Assembly (NCBI GenBank): GCA_019400425.1
Contig: JAFREE010000056.1
Coordinates: 62,001-126,000 of the forward strand
DNA: 64,000 bases
Source: Hymenochaete sp. R1
Taxonomy: Eukaryota; Basidiomycota; Agaricomycetes; Hymenochaetales; Hymenochaetaceae
Direction of reading: 5' to 3'
Each line of letters begins with the position of its first letter. The first letter of the stretch is position 1. The position numbers and the translations under genes are program-made. This document shows, in pieces, positions 25,087-36,856 of the stretch. Below the pieces are notes generated by a model. It searched no databases. It had not been told where the DNA came from and was given only the letters and a program-made list of their open reading frames with translations.

Positions 25087-26136
25087 ATGTCTACACATTC
25101 GCATGACGAGCCCTCAGATCATGGTGGCCGCAGCCATACTTCATCGCATGCCAAGAGACCATCCGGGACACAGCCGTCATCCCCCATGTCGACACAATCG
25201 ACAGGCTCCGGATCTGGCAGTCGTAAGAGACGCGCTCCAGATCTTCCTCCTAAAGCAATTAAGGCGATGAAGCCCAGCTACGCTGATATGACTACTGCGA
25301 GTAAGTCAGAAACAGAGGCAACTGTCCGGAGGGCCAATGAAAACCTCACACAGAAGATGGTACGTTTTGAGAAGACAGAAATGGACACGATAAATTTGAC
25401 TTTGGGATTGAACGACGCAGCGATAAAGCTCAAGGCCGATTCAGCTGCTGTTAGAGGAAAGGTCGACGATCTCTGCTCCCACATCGACGCTATGATTGCC
25501 AATCCCCATTTTCAACCCCAGGTGGCTGATCTCTCGTGCCGAAAGGCAGAGGCAGAGAAGACAAAGTGGGAAGTCGACATTCGCCACGAACTCGCGATGG
25601 TAAAGGCAATCCAAGGCAATGTCAAGAAGAAAGATGATTCTGCTCCTTCCGATGGGAGTGCGAAAGGACATATCCGTTCGTGGCAGGGTGTCCTTGACAA
25701 ACGTTGTCCAAAGGTCCACACCATTCTTGAGGATGGAAGACAGGAGCGCCTTCGAGAATGGATTACTCGCATGGGTTGTAGTGAAGATTTCAAACATTTG
25801 GACGATGCTCTGCAAGCCTTCATTAGCATGTCCAACGCGCAGTTCGAGGACGTAATTCATTCCCATTCCGTTGTTCACGAGCAACTTGGAGCTGACGCAC
25901 ATGAGCTGTTTGGTTCTCACGGAGAACAGAGCGACATCCAATCGTTTCCTCCGACAGTACCTCAGCAATATACGAGCCTAAGTAACGTACAGTACACCAT
26001 TCTTAACGACACTTACCTGCTCGATATCATCAAATTCCTTCGTAAAAGTATGAAAGAATTCAACGAGGCACGCCAGGAACTAATTGAGGAAGGATACAAG
26101 GTCTATATCCCTGGTGAAATGGTGCTCCATTACTAG
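25087..26136 (+). CDS. Unknown intronless protein, 349 residues, tandem paralogue
   Basis: Single-exon frame from ATG 25087 to TAG. The first 70 residues are Ser/His/Arg-rich with a basic cluster SRKRRAP (nuclear-signal-like). The middle is hydrophilic and helix-prone (FEKTEMDTINLTLGLNDAA; VRGKVDDLCSHIDAMI; KAEAEKTKWEVDIRHELAMV). The C-terminal third holds segments shared with the broken upstream copy: KVHTILEDGRQERLREWI, AFISMSNAQFEDVIHSHSVV and DTYLLDIIKFLRKSMKEF. There is no signal peptide, membrane segment or catalytic motif I recognise. The duplication with one decayed copy suggests a lineage-specific, fast-changing family. Conservation between copies supports real coding in at least the common ancestor. 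Confidence 0.7.
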   Translation: MSTHSHDEPSDHGGRSHTSSHAKRPSGTQPSSPMSTQSTGSGSGSRKRRAPDLPPKAIKAMKPSYADMTTASKSETEATVRRANENLTQKMVRFEKTEMDTINLTLGLNDAAIKLKADSAAVRGKVDDLCSHIDAMIANPHFQPQVADLSCRKAEAEKTKWEVDIRHELAMVKAIQGNVKKKDDSAPSDGSAKGHIRSWQGVLDKRCPKVHTILEDGRQERLREWITRMGCSEDFKHLDDALQAFISMSNAQFEDVIHSHSVVHEQLGADAHELFGSHGEQSDIQSFPPTVPQQYTSLSNVQYTILNDTYLLDIIKFLRKSMKEFNEARQELIEEGYKVYIPGEMVLHY

Positions 26137-26834
26137 AAACTATTCCTGTATTGGTAAAGCATGCTCTGTGATGTTCATATTTTAGTCCTGGAGGTGCAGC
26201 ACGAGTTTCGCTTACCTCATGTATACATGTAATTAATTGGGCGTGTTTGGGGCACGATCTATGAACCTTTTTCATTAGGAATACTTGAGAGGATGTCAGT
26301 CCCGACTTTTAGTAAAGGGCACCCACAGCTGACCACAACATCTGGGACGGTAGGCCTGTTTGGTAGCTTTACTAGCCTTTGGTCATTTGTGGGTTGAAGG
26401 TGCGAGGTCAGGCTAAAATGTAAAGTTGAATTGCCAAACGCCTCAAAAACGACTGCCGATCACAACCCAATTTGTCATTCGAACTGGCAAACTCGACGCA
26501 AGGAGGCCTGCACTTCCCACCCCAACCTGAGTGTTCAAGGATGCTAGTATCAATTTACGATGCAACATTGTGAGACTACTAGAGATACACTTTGTGATCC
26601 CAATAGTTATTCAAGCGTAGCGGGACCCTCCGGCTGCCAGAGCATCGGTGACGATGGTGAAGAGCTGGAAAGTAACATGTATGATTATTAGAGTATTTTG
26701 TTTTGGATACGACAAATGTGTATAGCAAAAAGGACAGAATCCGCAAAATGTACCATCCAGAACTGAATCAAAACCCTCGATAGTCTTTCACCAAAAGCAT
26801 TTCATTACACCCAGCAAGAGGTCAACGTCACCGA
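26137..26834. other. Intergenic, convergent 3' ends
   Basis: Lies between the plus-strand unknown gene and minus-strand BFR1. Probably the 3' flanks of both. No other gene seen. Confidence 0.55.
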
Positions 26835-28679
26835 TCAAGCCGCGATCTCGACCACACCCTTCGCAACCTCATCTACTAGCTCCGCATCAACCTCATCCGG
26901 ACTGACGCCCCCCTCTCCAATGGCGGTTTTTGCAGGTGCAGGCGTTGGGACAGGTTCCCAGGGAACCTCACCTTTTCCATTCGGTGGCTCGCCAGAACCA
27001 AAGAGCTTTTTGATGCTTTCCTCAGCTTTAGCCACGTTCTCGCGCGTAACCCGCGCCTGGTTCGCTTCGAACCATGCTTTCTTGGTTTGCAGGTCCGTCA
27101 CGGCACGAGGGACATCTCCAGACGAGGAAGGTGGTGGGATGGAGAGAGTGAGGAGGGCGGTAATCATCGGAAGAGGGACGTTGAGAGGACCGTTGAAGCT
27201 GGGTGAGGGGGCAGGGCCGTCCGCTGGGGTTTCCGCTGAATCTAGCTGTTGCTTCGACGCACCACCGCGTTTATTGTTTTTCTTCGACTTGTTCTTGCCT
27301 CCGACAAAGTAGGCTTCATCCTCATCACCCTTCTTCTTTCGTGCAACGAGCCCGTCAGTACCTGCCTCAACAGTACGCAAGTCCAGCTTCGGAACGTTAA
27401 TGAGATCGGCTTTCTGTAGAAGAGGACCCTGTGTCGTTGACAGACGGGACGAAGCACTTGCTTTCCCGGAAAAGAAATCGATCAGAGTTTGACAGTCCTC
27501 GATTTGCGCTTGGTAGGCCGGAGACTCTGCCTCTTCGCGAAGTCGCAACGCAGTCTCGCGTTTCTTTGCCTCCTCTTCTGCCTGCCTTTGCGCCCGTACC
27601 TTCTCTGCTCGCCTCGCCCGGTCTTCCACCAGCTGTTCTGTATATAAATCATTATCTTCCCTCCACTTGGACGTGATTGTGCGTTTGCGGTCAAACAGGA
27701 CATCGAGTTGTGATTTGAGCTCGGTCCTTTCGTCGAAGAGCTTGTTCCTATTTCCGTAATACTCGTCACCCTCTTTTCTTATCTCGTCAAGCTCGCCTTT
27801 GATAGCGTCAAATCGGTCACTGGTAAGCTTGGCTTCCGGGTCATCCAGTTGCTTGCGAAGCTCGTCGGCCTTAGCTCTATCCTGTTCTATGGAGTCCTGA
27901 TCCGCCTGGAAGTTCTCTACCGTCCTACGGAGACGCTTCAGTTGACTGATCTCGGCCAGTGCACGTTTTTCATCAACAATCTTCATACTACCGGATTCTA
28001 CATTCTTTTCGAGGTTTCTTCAAGGTATAATCAGACGAGCGAATAGTCGGGCCATTTATGTTAAAAATAACTCACTTCACGTGGGCATCTAAATCGGAGA
28101 CTGATTTGAACTGCGTCTTGGATTTCGCAGCCTGCAGATCTTTCACCTACCACAATTAAATAGTCAGGCGATATTCAATTTGATTGCGTAAACAAATGGC
28201 ACCTTTCTAGCAATATTCTCGTTGGTAGACTTCAATTGGCCAAGGATCTGAGAGCGAGTGTTTTTAAAGTTTCCCTGATCAGAGCGCAGCTGGTCCAATT
28301 CCGCTCGAAGCTCCTTCTGACGTTCCGATCCTGGTCCGCCTCCAGAGGCAGCATCAATTTTGCTACGAACTGCGGACTACAATATTCCCGTGATTTTTGA
28401 GAATATCCAGACGCCGGCAGATGTACAGATGTGAGTCATGAAAATATGGCGCAGCATAATGAGGTGGAGAGTGCGTACCATCTTTTCCTGAAGGTCTGCA
28501 ATCTTCTTCTTCAGTTCATCCTGTTCAGCATCATACGCAGACTTGTCTGGCCTAGCTACTCTCGGCTTCGTAGCTGTCCCGTCACCGACAGGAGTCGCAG
28601 TTCCACTTGCACTGGGTGATGCCTTTGCGCTCACACCATTCGTTGCCACGTTGGTCTTCGTTTTAGCTCCTGGTGCCAT
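26835..28679 (-). CDS. BFR1: Nuclear segregation / mRNP protein Bfr1
   Basis: Coiled-coil protein that in yeast associates with polysomes and mRNP complexes at the ER and nuclear envelope and links to secretion and ploidy control. Exon 1 (28479-28679) starts MAPGAKTKTN; the next exons carry YDAEQDELKKKIADLQEKM, SERQKELRAELDQLRSDQGN and KNTRSQILGQLKSTNENIAR. They are followed by VKDLQAAKSKTQFKSVSDLD and the long final exon starting NLEKNVESGSM. Heptad-like charged helices run through most of the protein (KAKADELRKQ-type, LRREEA-type, KREKVRAQRQ-type segments). Near the C-terminus are the basic patch KNKSKKNNKRGG and the conserved DLQTKKAWFEANQ segment. The order and positions of these blocks fit the Bfr1 family. 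Intact, four exons. An upstream in-frame extension past 28679 was not used because it has no family resemblance. Confidence 0.9.
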
Positions 28680-29111
28680 ATGTTTCAATAGATTTTGGGT
28701 AGAATGCGTCTGATGCAAGAAATTATCCAAGACGAAGACCTCGAAAATGCTGGTATGGCTATTTGGTGAGGAGGAAGAGGCAGTACGTGGAGGTAGAGTG
28801 AGGACAAGCGTAATACTAGTAATCCAGAACTTGTGCAGAGTACGATCGACGTGGACGTGGAGGACAGAAAGAAGCAAGCGTGGGTAGAAATCCAAATCCG
28901 TGTAAATTAGTGTAATACATAAGAAATATCGTAGTTGGTCCCAGTCAACCATACTCGACCAGAAACAAGCATTGCTCAGGCTTATGAGTCTCTTTTGGAG
29001 CCAAGCATACCTTCAGTCGGTCAATATTGGTCTATTGCAATGAATGGATGACAGAGGAACGAAGAGTGTCATTATAGCAATACAAGACAACAAGGAATCT
29101 CGAACAAAAGA

Positions 29112-29855
29112 CTAGAAAATAATTTTGGAATGCATTTTCCCGACCTCTTTACAGCATTCATCATACATCTCGCGGTAGTCATCATCCTTGTCCTCCTTCT
29201 CATCGTCCTTCCGCTTCCGCTTCTTTGCGTCCGGGCAAATCATGACGCAGCTCGTCGCACGTTTTGTTGCGCTTGCATACCCGAGCTCATCCTTCGACGG
29301 TACGTAGACATATTGTATGTTTTCGTCCTCGCATAGAACGGGTAAATGCGAGGTGATATCCATAGGAGTGATGTCCGCAGCGAGAACAAGTAGTCTGTAC
29401 GGCGAATGCGCAGTCAGTTTGGTACCGCAGTGTAGGAGAGCATCTGACACACCCTTTCTCGCCTTTCCTGATACCCTTGACCACCTCCTTTACTCCTCTC
29501 TTGACCTGTCTCTGCTTAGATGCTGCAGCGAGCTAATGAGCTTGAAAGAGTTAATGAGGGAGAGAGCGACATACCTTTCTTAACGCTTTTATGCAGCTTC
29601 TTCAATAGCTTCTTGTCCGCAAGAGGACGTGCGAGAGGAGAGAGGTTCTTGATATCGATAGCTACCTCCTCTTTCTCCCTTTTCACTTTTTTCGACGGCT
29701 GAAAGAAATATGACCTTGAGCGGATATGCAGTGTGAACAAGGATGTAGCGCACCCTTTCTTCGACGACGGTCTCGTTGATCGCAGACACATTGACATCTT
29801 CAGCTACCTCGATTTCCTTCCTCTTCTTGCTTTTCTTGTCTTCGGATTTACCCAT
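29112..29855 (-). CDS. NHP2: H/ACA snoRNP subunit Nhp2 (L7Ae family)
   Basis: RNA-binding core protein of box H/ACA snoRNPs, which guide rRNA pseudouridylation in the nucleolus. About 190 residues in four exons, starting at the ATG at 29855 (MGKSEDKKSKKRKE). Blocks in order: NLSPLARPLADKKLLKKLHK, ASKQRQVKRGVKEVVKGIRK, GEKGLLVLAADITPMDITSH, LPVLCEDENIQYVYVPSKDE and LGYASATKRATSCVMI. The RGVKEV and E-N/A-V-type L7Ae features are present. An acidic/basic low-complexity stretch (KKRKRKDDEKEDKDDD) and a short tail follow. All splice joins keep phase. The C-terminal extension beyond SCVMI is longer than in yeast Nhp2 but common in fungi. Confidence 0.93.
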
Positions 29856-30256
29856 TCTGGTGCAGCTAATGCATGTAAAACGTGGTGAGGACTGCTGTAA
29901 ACTCAGTGATATGGTAAAGGCAGACAAATATTTTCGACCCTCACAAACCTAGAAGCTTCTAGTTACGTAAGATATCTCGTCGATCTTTTCTCAGAATCTC
30001 TGACCCTAATCCGGCTCGAGATTTGGTTTTGCCCCTCAAGTCGACTTCAGCAGCAAACACACTCTGAAATCCCAACAGCCTGGCTTTGCTGTAGTTCATG
30101 CCCGTGCAGTGTCCTGTCCGCATCTCATCACCTGATTTATTGGTCTAAACATTCAAGCTTCTACCACTTTCTTGCTTTATCTGCTAATTCAAAAAGTACG
30201 ATCCATTACATTGTTCCAAAAATTACAAGTCTGTCCACAATTCACTGCATACGCCT
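29856..30256. other. Short intergenic, NHP2 promoter and CipC-like 3' flank
   Basis: No gene or element seen in these 400 bp. Confidence 0.5.
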
Positions 30257-30888
30257 TTAATAGTCATTCGCAACCTGCTCCTCAACCTGGCTCTGTGCAT
30301 GACGCTTAGCCTTCTCCCGGTCGAGGAAGTCGAGCTATTTAAAAAATTATCAGCTATCTGCAGCTTCCATTCTAGGTGCGAAATAAGGCACTTACGCCTT
30401 TGGTCTCAAACTCGCGATCAACGATGGCACCAGTGATTCCGGCACTGTCAAACGCAAAGCATATTGGGAACGAGGCGGACGTTTAAATAAGTACTTCTAC
30501 GTACAGGATCTCCTTTGCCCTCGCATGAGAATCAGGCGGGCCATTTTGGGCGACGTGGTCTTCGTACGCTTTCGCGGCTTCAAAGGCTTGATAAGAAGAA
30601 TCATCGAGTGCGATTTACACGCAAAAATAACCGTCAGGTCGGTCTTTCTGCACGACAGAGAGTCTTATGGCTTACCGACTGCGCCACCGAGAAGTTCGTG
30701 AGTGATCGAGGACTTGTGGGCGCCTTGGTACTGCAAGAGGAAGGAAGGCTCGGATCAGCTTGTCATCGCCATCGGAGCGGGGAGGTAGTTTGCCAAGGGC
30801 ACTTGGCGACGGAGATAAGCCAGAAAGAAAGGAGACTGACCTCGTCATAGGCAGTAGCCTGGTCAGAGCCTCCGTCGAACCAACCCAT
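30257..30888 (-). CDS. CipC-like small stress protein (DUF3759)
   Basis: A 103-residue cytosolic protein of the CipC family, first found as concanamycin-induced protein C in Aspergillus and often highly expressed in hyphae and under stress; the biochemical role is unknown. Five short exons were joined by hand: MGWFDGGSDQATAYDE, then YQGAHKSSITHELLGGAVAF, EAAKAYEDHVAQNGPPDSHA, RAKEILAGITGAIVDREFET and KGLDFLDREKAKRHAQSQVE before EQVANDY and the stop. The MGWF start, the HKxxxxHELxxGA block and the DREKAKRHA block are diagnostic. A TATA box lies about 118 bp upstream. It was not visible as one long frame because its exons are very short. Confidence 0.93.
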
Positions 30889-32445
30889 GATAGTAAATAG
30901 ATGTCAAGAAACAGTAAAAGAGATAGTAAGGTGTGTTAAGTAGGTGAGAGATTTCCCTTGTTGAGTTGAGGGAAAACGAAAGGAGAGAGAAAGGGGGGGG
31001 GGGTCTTTATATGCGTAGTCCGCAATCAATGAGGTCAGTGATTCTGGAATCTAAAAATAGACTGGGCTAATCGGGATCCTTGATACCGTATGCGAGTCTA
31101 TCGGCCGGCCGCTCACCCTGACCACACCTGCAACATCTATCCGCGTCGTTATCCAATCCATCCAGAATGCGGTCTAAAGGCTCCATCAGGTCGTTGATAG
31201 TGTCTCATGACGCCATGTAGCATCATCTTACACCAACCAACCGGATTGAATGGATCCACTAAAAGTAGCATATAGCGACCTCTCTGATGGATGGTTGGCT
31301 GATGGGATGGGCCCTGTACAGGAATGCGCAGCAGCATTAACATCTGCATCTACATTATGTCGTCAATCCCGGGTCCGTTGTTCTGGAGAAACAGGAGAAA
31401 TGAACACGCCGTCGCCATCTCTACCCCAATAGACAAATATAAGATCATTTCTTTAATGGACGTTGGAGCTTGTTTCCCGTGGTCATGATCTTTTGTTCAC
31501 ACCGCGCGTAGCTACGTCCACCCACAGTTACTGAGAACGGACGCCGCATGTGGGGGGAAGAAGCCCCAATGTACAGGCGTTAAGATCAAACCGGTCGCAA
31601 AGAACGATGTTATAGTGTTGGTTACCAGTACACTATGCAGTGTCTTTGCCCCTTCTTCTCACTAAAAATAACCTCGCGCACTGGCACGCATCTCGAGAGC
31701 TTCGAGAAGCAAGATGGACGAGATAGGATCACAACAGGAACAAAAGAGCGCACACACGTGAATAGTAAGTTACCCCACCCACGTATTGTGACCTGGATTT
31801 AACATTCTCTTTCACCTCTTTGGGGTCTAACCGCCGAGAGTTGCCTGAACTTACGTTTCTTACTTATCTATAGAGGTGAAGTGTCATCCAGGTACCTTCG
31901 TATAGAACGTGCCGTTGTTCGTAAAAAGGCAGAGTGTGAGATGATTTTCAGAGAAAGGTACACGATACAAAGTATTGAAACCGGTCGTTATCCATCATTA
32001 TAATGATGCTCCGAAAAGGATGTCCCTTGTAAACCGAAACCGAGACCGCGGCTTTCCCCATAACTTTCGACGCGTACCCGTACTAGTTGTGGTCGCACTT
32101 GCAGTCACATGGTGGTCACAAGACTCGCAACGACGTAGGACGTGAACCTGAACGTGGATGAATTTCGCGAATTGGTGTCGGTAGCGAATGATGTTGCAGG
32201 GAGTGTCCGAGTGTGATCGCGAAAGGATTCCCCCTCTAGGCTCAGCAGGAAGTCAGGGAGTGGAGCCAGTAGGGACAGAACCGCCTACTCATATTCATCT
32301 TTCCACAAAAGCAAGGCTTGATCTGGCCGCAGCGCAGTGAATAAGGTACAACAACGCGTACAAATGAGCAATACACGGATTCGATCAAAGTACATCAGAG
32401 TCGCAATCCAAAAGACAATAATTTAGCTCCAAAAGTCAACGTTCA
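30889..32445. other. Long intergenic region upstream of the CipC-like gene
   Basis: About 1.5 kb. Apart from the proximal TATA box I see no gene, repeat or structured RNA. Short frames around 31149-31432 overlap on opposite strands and are not coding-like. It may hold regulatory sites of the CipC-like gene or an untranslated transcript. Confidence 0.45.
31006..31011 (-). promoter_or_regulatory. TATA box of the CipC-like gene
   Basis: TATAAA on the minus strand, 118 bp before the ATG, next to a poly-G (minus: poly-C) run at about 30992-31003. Position and sequence fit a strong fungal promoter; no experimental support. Confidence 0.55.
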
Positions 32446-35400
32446 TCAGGTTGCAACTGGCCTCAAGTTAGGTCGCATCTAAACACAATGTGTTGGTTAG
32501 CATGCAAAGAGAAATTACAACACTTTCGTTGTTTTTTTCAAAAAAAAAAAAGCAAACAAAACCTACCAGCTCAACAAAGATGGGCAACAAATTAGGTATC
32601 TCCCTCAATTCAGGCGGCTTGAGCCCTGCCGCCGCCCCCGATTTCTTTTCCTTCCTCTCCCGTTCTCTCGGTACAATAGTCCGCCGCCTCTGGCTATCCT
32701 GCGATGACCGACCCGAGAGCGGGCTCGGGCTCGCAGGGACCTGGGTGCTCCGAGCTTGTGGCGATAACATATGTGCCGACGAGGAAGGTGACGGGAGGCT
32801 CGCGTTGGCGTTGGAGTAAGCGGATTTCGGTGAGGAGTTGACGTGCTTGTTCGCTGAGCGCGGGGTATAAGGGGGTTGGTTTGGGGTTTGGGGTAAAGGA
32901 GGGACGGGGGGAAGGGGGACGTCAGCCGCTGAGGAGGATTTGGATGAGAACATGGATTTGAGGGCGGTGATGGAACGGGACCTGCTTCGGAGTCGTTGGA
33001 TGCCGGTTTGACTGGTGCTGTCGTTTGAGGGCGTGGTGGTGTCTCGGCCGCGGTGGTCGTGTTGCTGCTGCTGATGGTGATGATGGTGGTGGCGATGGTC
33101 ATGGTCACGGCGTTGACGAGGACGATCATGCGATTCTGAGTGTCGTTGGGAGACGCTGCGCGAGGGAGGTATCTGGGTGATGTGCGGTGGCGCAGATAGC
33201 GGTGTGCTCGGAAGAGTCGATGAACGCGCGATCGGTTTCGGGGGAGGGACAGGCGGTCGATCATCAGCTTGGGGATTCTCCAATCCTTCTGCACCATCGC
33301 CCTCGCTCTCAGAAGCCGTCTCGTATTCCGACGTATCGGTCCCGTCATCGTCGTCGCCTTCGCTCGAGCCGCTCTCTTCGTCACTGCTCTCCATATCGCT
33401 AAGAGCCGCTCCCATCTCTTCTGCATCCCCCCTCACAAGCTCGCTGAAACTCAACTCATCGACAATTCCATCTACCAATAACGCCGCCGCCTCGTCCTCT
33501 GCGTCCGCGTCAGACTTTCCCTCTCCTTGTGATCGGACGAATCGTTTCCGGATTTTACTTTCATGTGCTAGCTTCAACTTGTAATGGTACGTCGCAACTG
33601 CGTCGATTTCCCGTACAATCCGTTCGCGTTCAGGGCCCGAATGTGGTAGGAGGACTTCGAGGCTGAGCGGGTCACCTAGTCCTTCGCGAAACGTGTTAAG
33701 GAAGAGTTGGATCCACTTTAGGAAGCTGTCAAAGAGGCCTTCTCCTTTTGAATGGACTTTATGCACGAAGCTGTAGAAGGATTGCTCGTGTCGAGCTACG
33801 AGATCAATGAAGGCCTGCACCACGTAGCTAGGGTTATCGTTGTTCGCTGAAACATCAATTTATTCAATGTGTACACAATCAGATAAGGGAGGAAAATAAA
33901 TGATACCTTCATCTACCGTTTCTACAGTCTTGATCAAGTCGTTTATGAATGTTTGAAGGTCGCTCAAAGAATCACCAATGCTGGCCGCCTTGTAAACCTG
34001 AGCGAGCGGGGTATAGAATATAGTGATGATATCCTTCAACAGCTCCGCCGTCGTTCCCTGCACAAGAAAAACGTTTCAATTTTCGCTTCCGATTCGAGCT
34101 CTTGCAAGAAAGCAACTCACCTCGAAGATAAGTTCGATGATTTGCTCCTTATCCCTCAATTGCGAATACAATTTCGCCAAAATTGTCAAATCCTCGTATA
34201 ACCACGCATCGTCGTCCTGCGGCCCGTCGTCGTCGTCCGAGTCAGCGAGCTCCGCACGCGCTCGGAGATAGGCGGTATGTGCGCGGTGGGCACGCATTAC
34301 TCTGTGTAGTTGAGGCCTTGATAGGGTTGGTTCTTCTGCTGATCGTAGGACGACGGTGAAGACGTTAAGCTTTTCGCGCGCTGAAGAATAGATGAACGTC
34401 CTTAACATCGACAGATAGTTGAAAGAGAAAGAAAAGAAAGATTCACCTGCATCGGCCTTGTGGATAGCTTGGATTTCGCGAGGCGCATATACGAAGAGTC
34501 TAATCTTCTCGCACATGACGTCGTCTTCGATCTTATCCTTGACAGCGTCGATTTCCTCCTGGAGCGCGCTGACCTCTTCTTGCAGGCCGCTTGTAAACAT
34601 CCTTAACGATGTCAACGAATACGTCAGTCATACGCCCTATGAAATGCATTAAGGAAAAAGGAGAATGTAATAGCGGCGCATACCGTTGCAACAGGCTCCT
34701 ACCGCCGAAAGGCTGCGCCATAAAGAGATCAAGTACACCTCGGACCATGGCCATGGGATTGCTGATCTTGAGAATCCCTCGGAGCATCAGGTACGGCATG
34801 AGTCCATGCAGACGCTTCAGAGCAGCGAAGCTCTCCGAAGCGTCGTCAGAAGCAACGTAATGTTGGAAGAGCGTAGATGCCAACCTTCGTGCATTATTTA
34901 GTCGAGTCAGAAAGGCGGATGATGCGGGGTAGTACATACGATATTCGACCCCATTCGAGGACGGCTACGTATTCTCGCGGGAGATCGTAGACGTTCTCTG
35001 TATTGCGAATGTGCTGGAAGATCGTGGCGAGTCCATCTACAACTTATCAGATACTTTGGTGTGTTCCCAGTAACAAAGCACCATACCTTTCGCCATCGCA
35101 TCGACCTTCACAGTCCTCACCGCCGCCCTCAGACCTTCCACCCTCTTCTCAATCTCCCGCGCGAACCGGATCCGCCCCTCGTCCCTCTTCCGATCCGCCT
35201 CCTCCCTCATCCTCACGTCCTCAACCTCGTCACTACTCAGCCGAGTCGGATCCGACGTCAAAAAGTGGTACAATACAGGACTCGAGCCAAGTGTGCTCGA
35301 CGCGAGGAGCGAGTGGAGGTATGCGCGGAGCGTGAGGCGGTTCTTCTCTCGAGCAAGGCGGATGTTCGCGATAGCTTGTTGCGTTCCTAACGAGTAGACA

Positions 35401-36546
35401 GATTCGCTGCTGTCGTTTGAGTTGCTCTCGCCCATTAGGGAGTTTGAGTAGGGGAATCGAGTGGCGGAGGGGCTGGCCGCTATATTGGGTGGTGCGGTCG
35501 CTGTTGCGGAGACTGTCGAACGGTCCTTGGCGGGAGGCGGTCGAGCCTGTTCTTCCGGATATCGTTTGCGGAGCTGGTAGTCGTTTAATGAGTATACAGA
35601 TATCTAGTATAGAGCCTATTCACCTCTTCTGCAAGGGACCTGAAGTCCCCGTATCGTCTCGAAACATAGACATCTGGAAAGCCTGTCCTTCGAGTTCTGA
35701 TTATAAATTCCTGCACGATTTTAATGCCGATGTCAGTACACCGTAGGAGTGAAGCACCGAGCAAGAATGCTTTACTTCATGCACTTTACTCCGCACCCGC
35801 CCCTTATCAACAACCGCCCGAATACACACAATGTTGACCTCGAACACATGCTGATTCTTAGTCTGTCGTGCCTGCCGCTTCTTCGCCAGAAACTCCAGTC
35901 GGTTCAAGTCCGCTTGCGTGAGACGCACGACCTGTTCAGGCTCATGCAGTTTGATTGCAGCACCAAGGAGCATGGACAGCTGCTTCTCCACCTTTGCTAG
36001 GATCTTCAACCGCGTCGCCGTTTCCGCGTCGTCTGTATTGTTGTCCATGACATCCGTCGGACTGAGGTTGCGGGCGAGCACGCTCGAGATGAATGGCTGA
36101 AGTTTGTCCGGGAAGAAGTTGCGCGGGGCGGAGGCTAGGAACGGGAAGGTGAGGATAAACTGGCGGAAGACGTATCTGAGGAAAGGTAGGTCGAGCAGAG
36201 GTGCATCCCGTGGGGGAGGTGTGAATGGAGAACCGAGGTAAGATAGAGGCGAAACGTTAGGTGCGTTGAAGGAGAAGACACCGATGAGCTCGCGGTCGAA
36301 CTCGAGTGAGATGAGGGACTTCTTGAGATAGTGAGCTCGTATAGGCGTCAGAGTCGTATCCTCAGCAGAGTCTATGTCACTGATCTCTTTGCCAAGAAGA
36401 GGGCTTTCAACCACGGACGGCGAGCCAGGGCGTTCCAGTGGGTTTCCATCGACCTCTCGTTTGGGTGTGACGATGTCGTCGTCTTCTGGCGCTGCTGGCA
36501 AGTCGCGCGTTGGTCTCTGTGGCCGTACCGGTGTTTGAATGGACAT
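32446..36546 (-). CDS. PX / PXB / DUF3818 protein (yeast Ypr097w/Lec1-like)
   Basis: Large phosphoinositide-binding protein of the PXB-PX-DUF3818 architecture. The yeast member Ypr097w (Lec1) affects lipid and ergosterol distribution. Start ATG 36546 (MSIQTPVRPQRPTRDLPAAP). The N-terminal PXB region includes IRAHYLKKSLISLEFDRELI and FLRYVFRQFILTFPFL. The PX domain has FIIRTRRTG and YVSRRYGDFRSLAEELRKRY with the RRYGDF lipid-site motif. The DUF3818 part includes DGLATIFQHIRNTENVYDLP, FMAQPFGGRSLLQRMF and YSFVHKVHSKGEGLFDSFLK. A long disordered tail follows, acidic first, then with a His/Gln tract near 33050-33110 and Ser/Pro-rich sequence. A short last exon (MRPNLRPVAT, stop at 32446) joins in phase after IFVEL. 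About ten exons and more than 1,000 residues. Confidence 0.9.
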
Positions 36547-36856
36547 TGTGAAGAAGACAGCGCAGAGACCCTGCCGTTCGGGACAGCGACTTGAAGGAGG
36601 AAAGATCGAACGGGAAAGCTTCAAGCCTGAGTTCCGCGCCCATGTTTATTGTGGCTATGCACGCTGACGTACTTTATGCGCATACATCCAGTCATGGTAA
36701 GTGACACACAAAAAAAAGTTCCGTTGTTTCAAAGGCGAAGTGCAAGTATCAGAGCAGCGAGACATGAACAGAGGGAGTAAAAATACAGCAAAGCAAAGCT
36801 ACGGATATAGATACAGTCATAGTCGTCATCATATTTGAATGAGTTTTTTCTCGATC

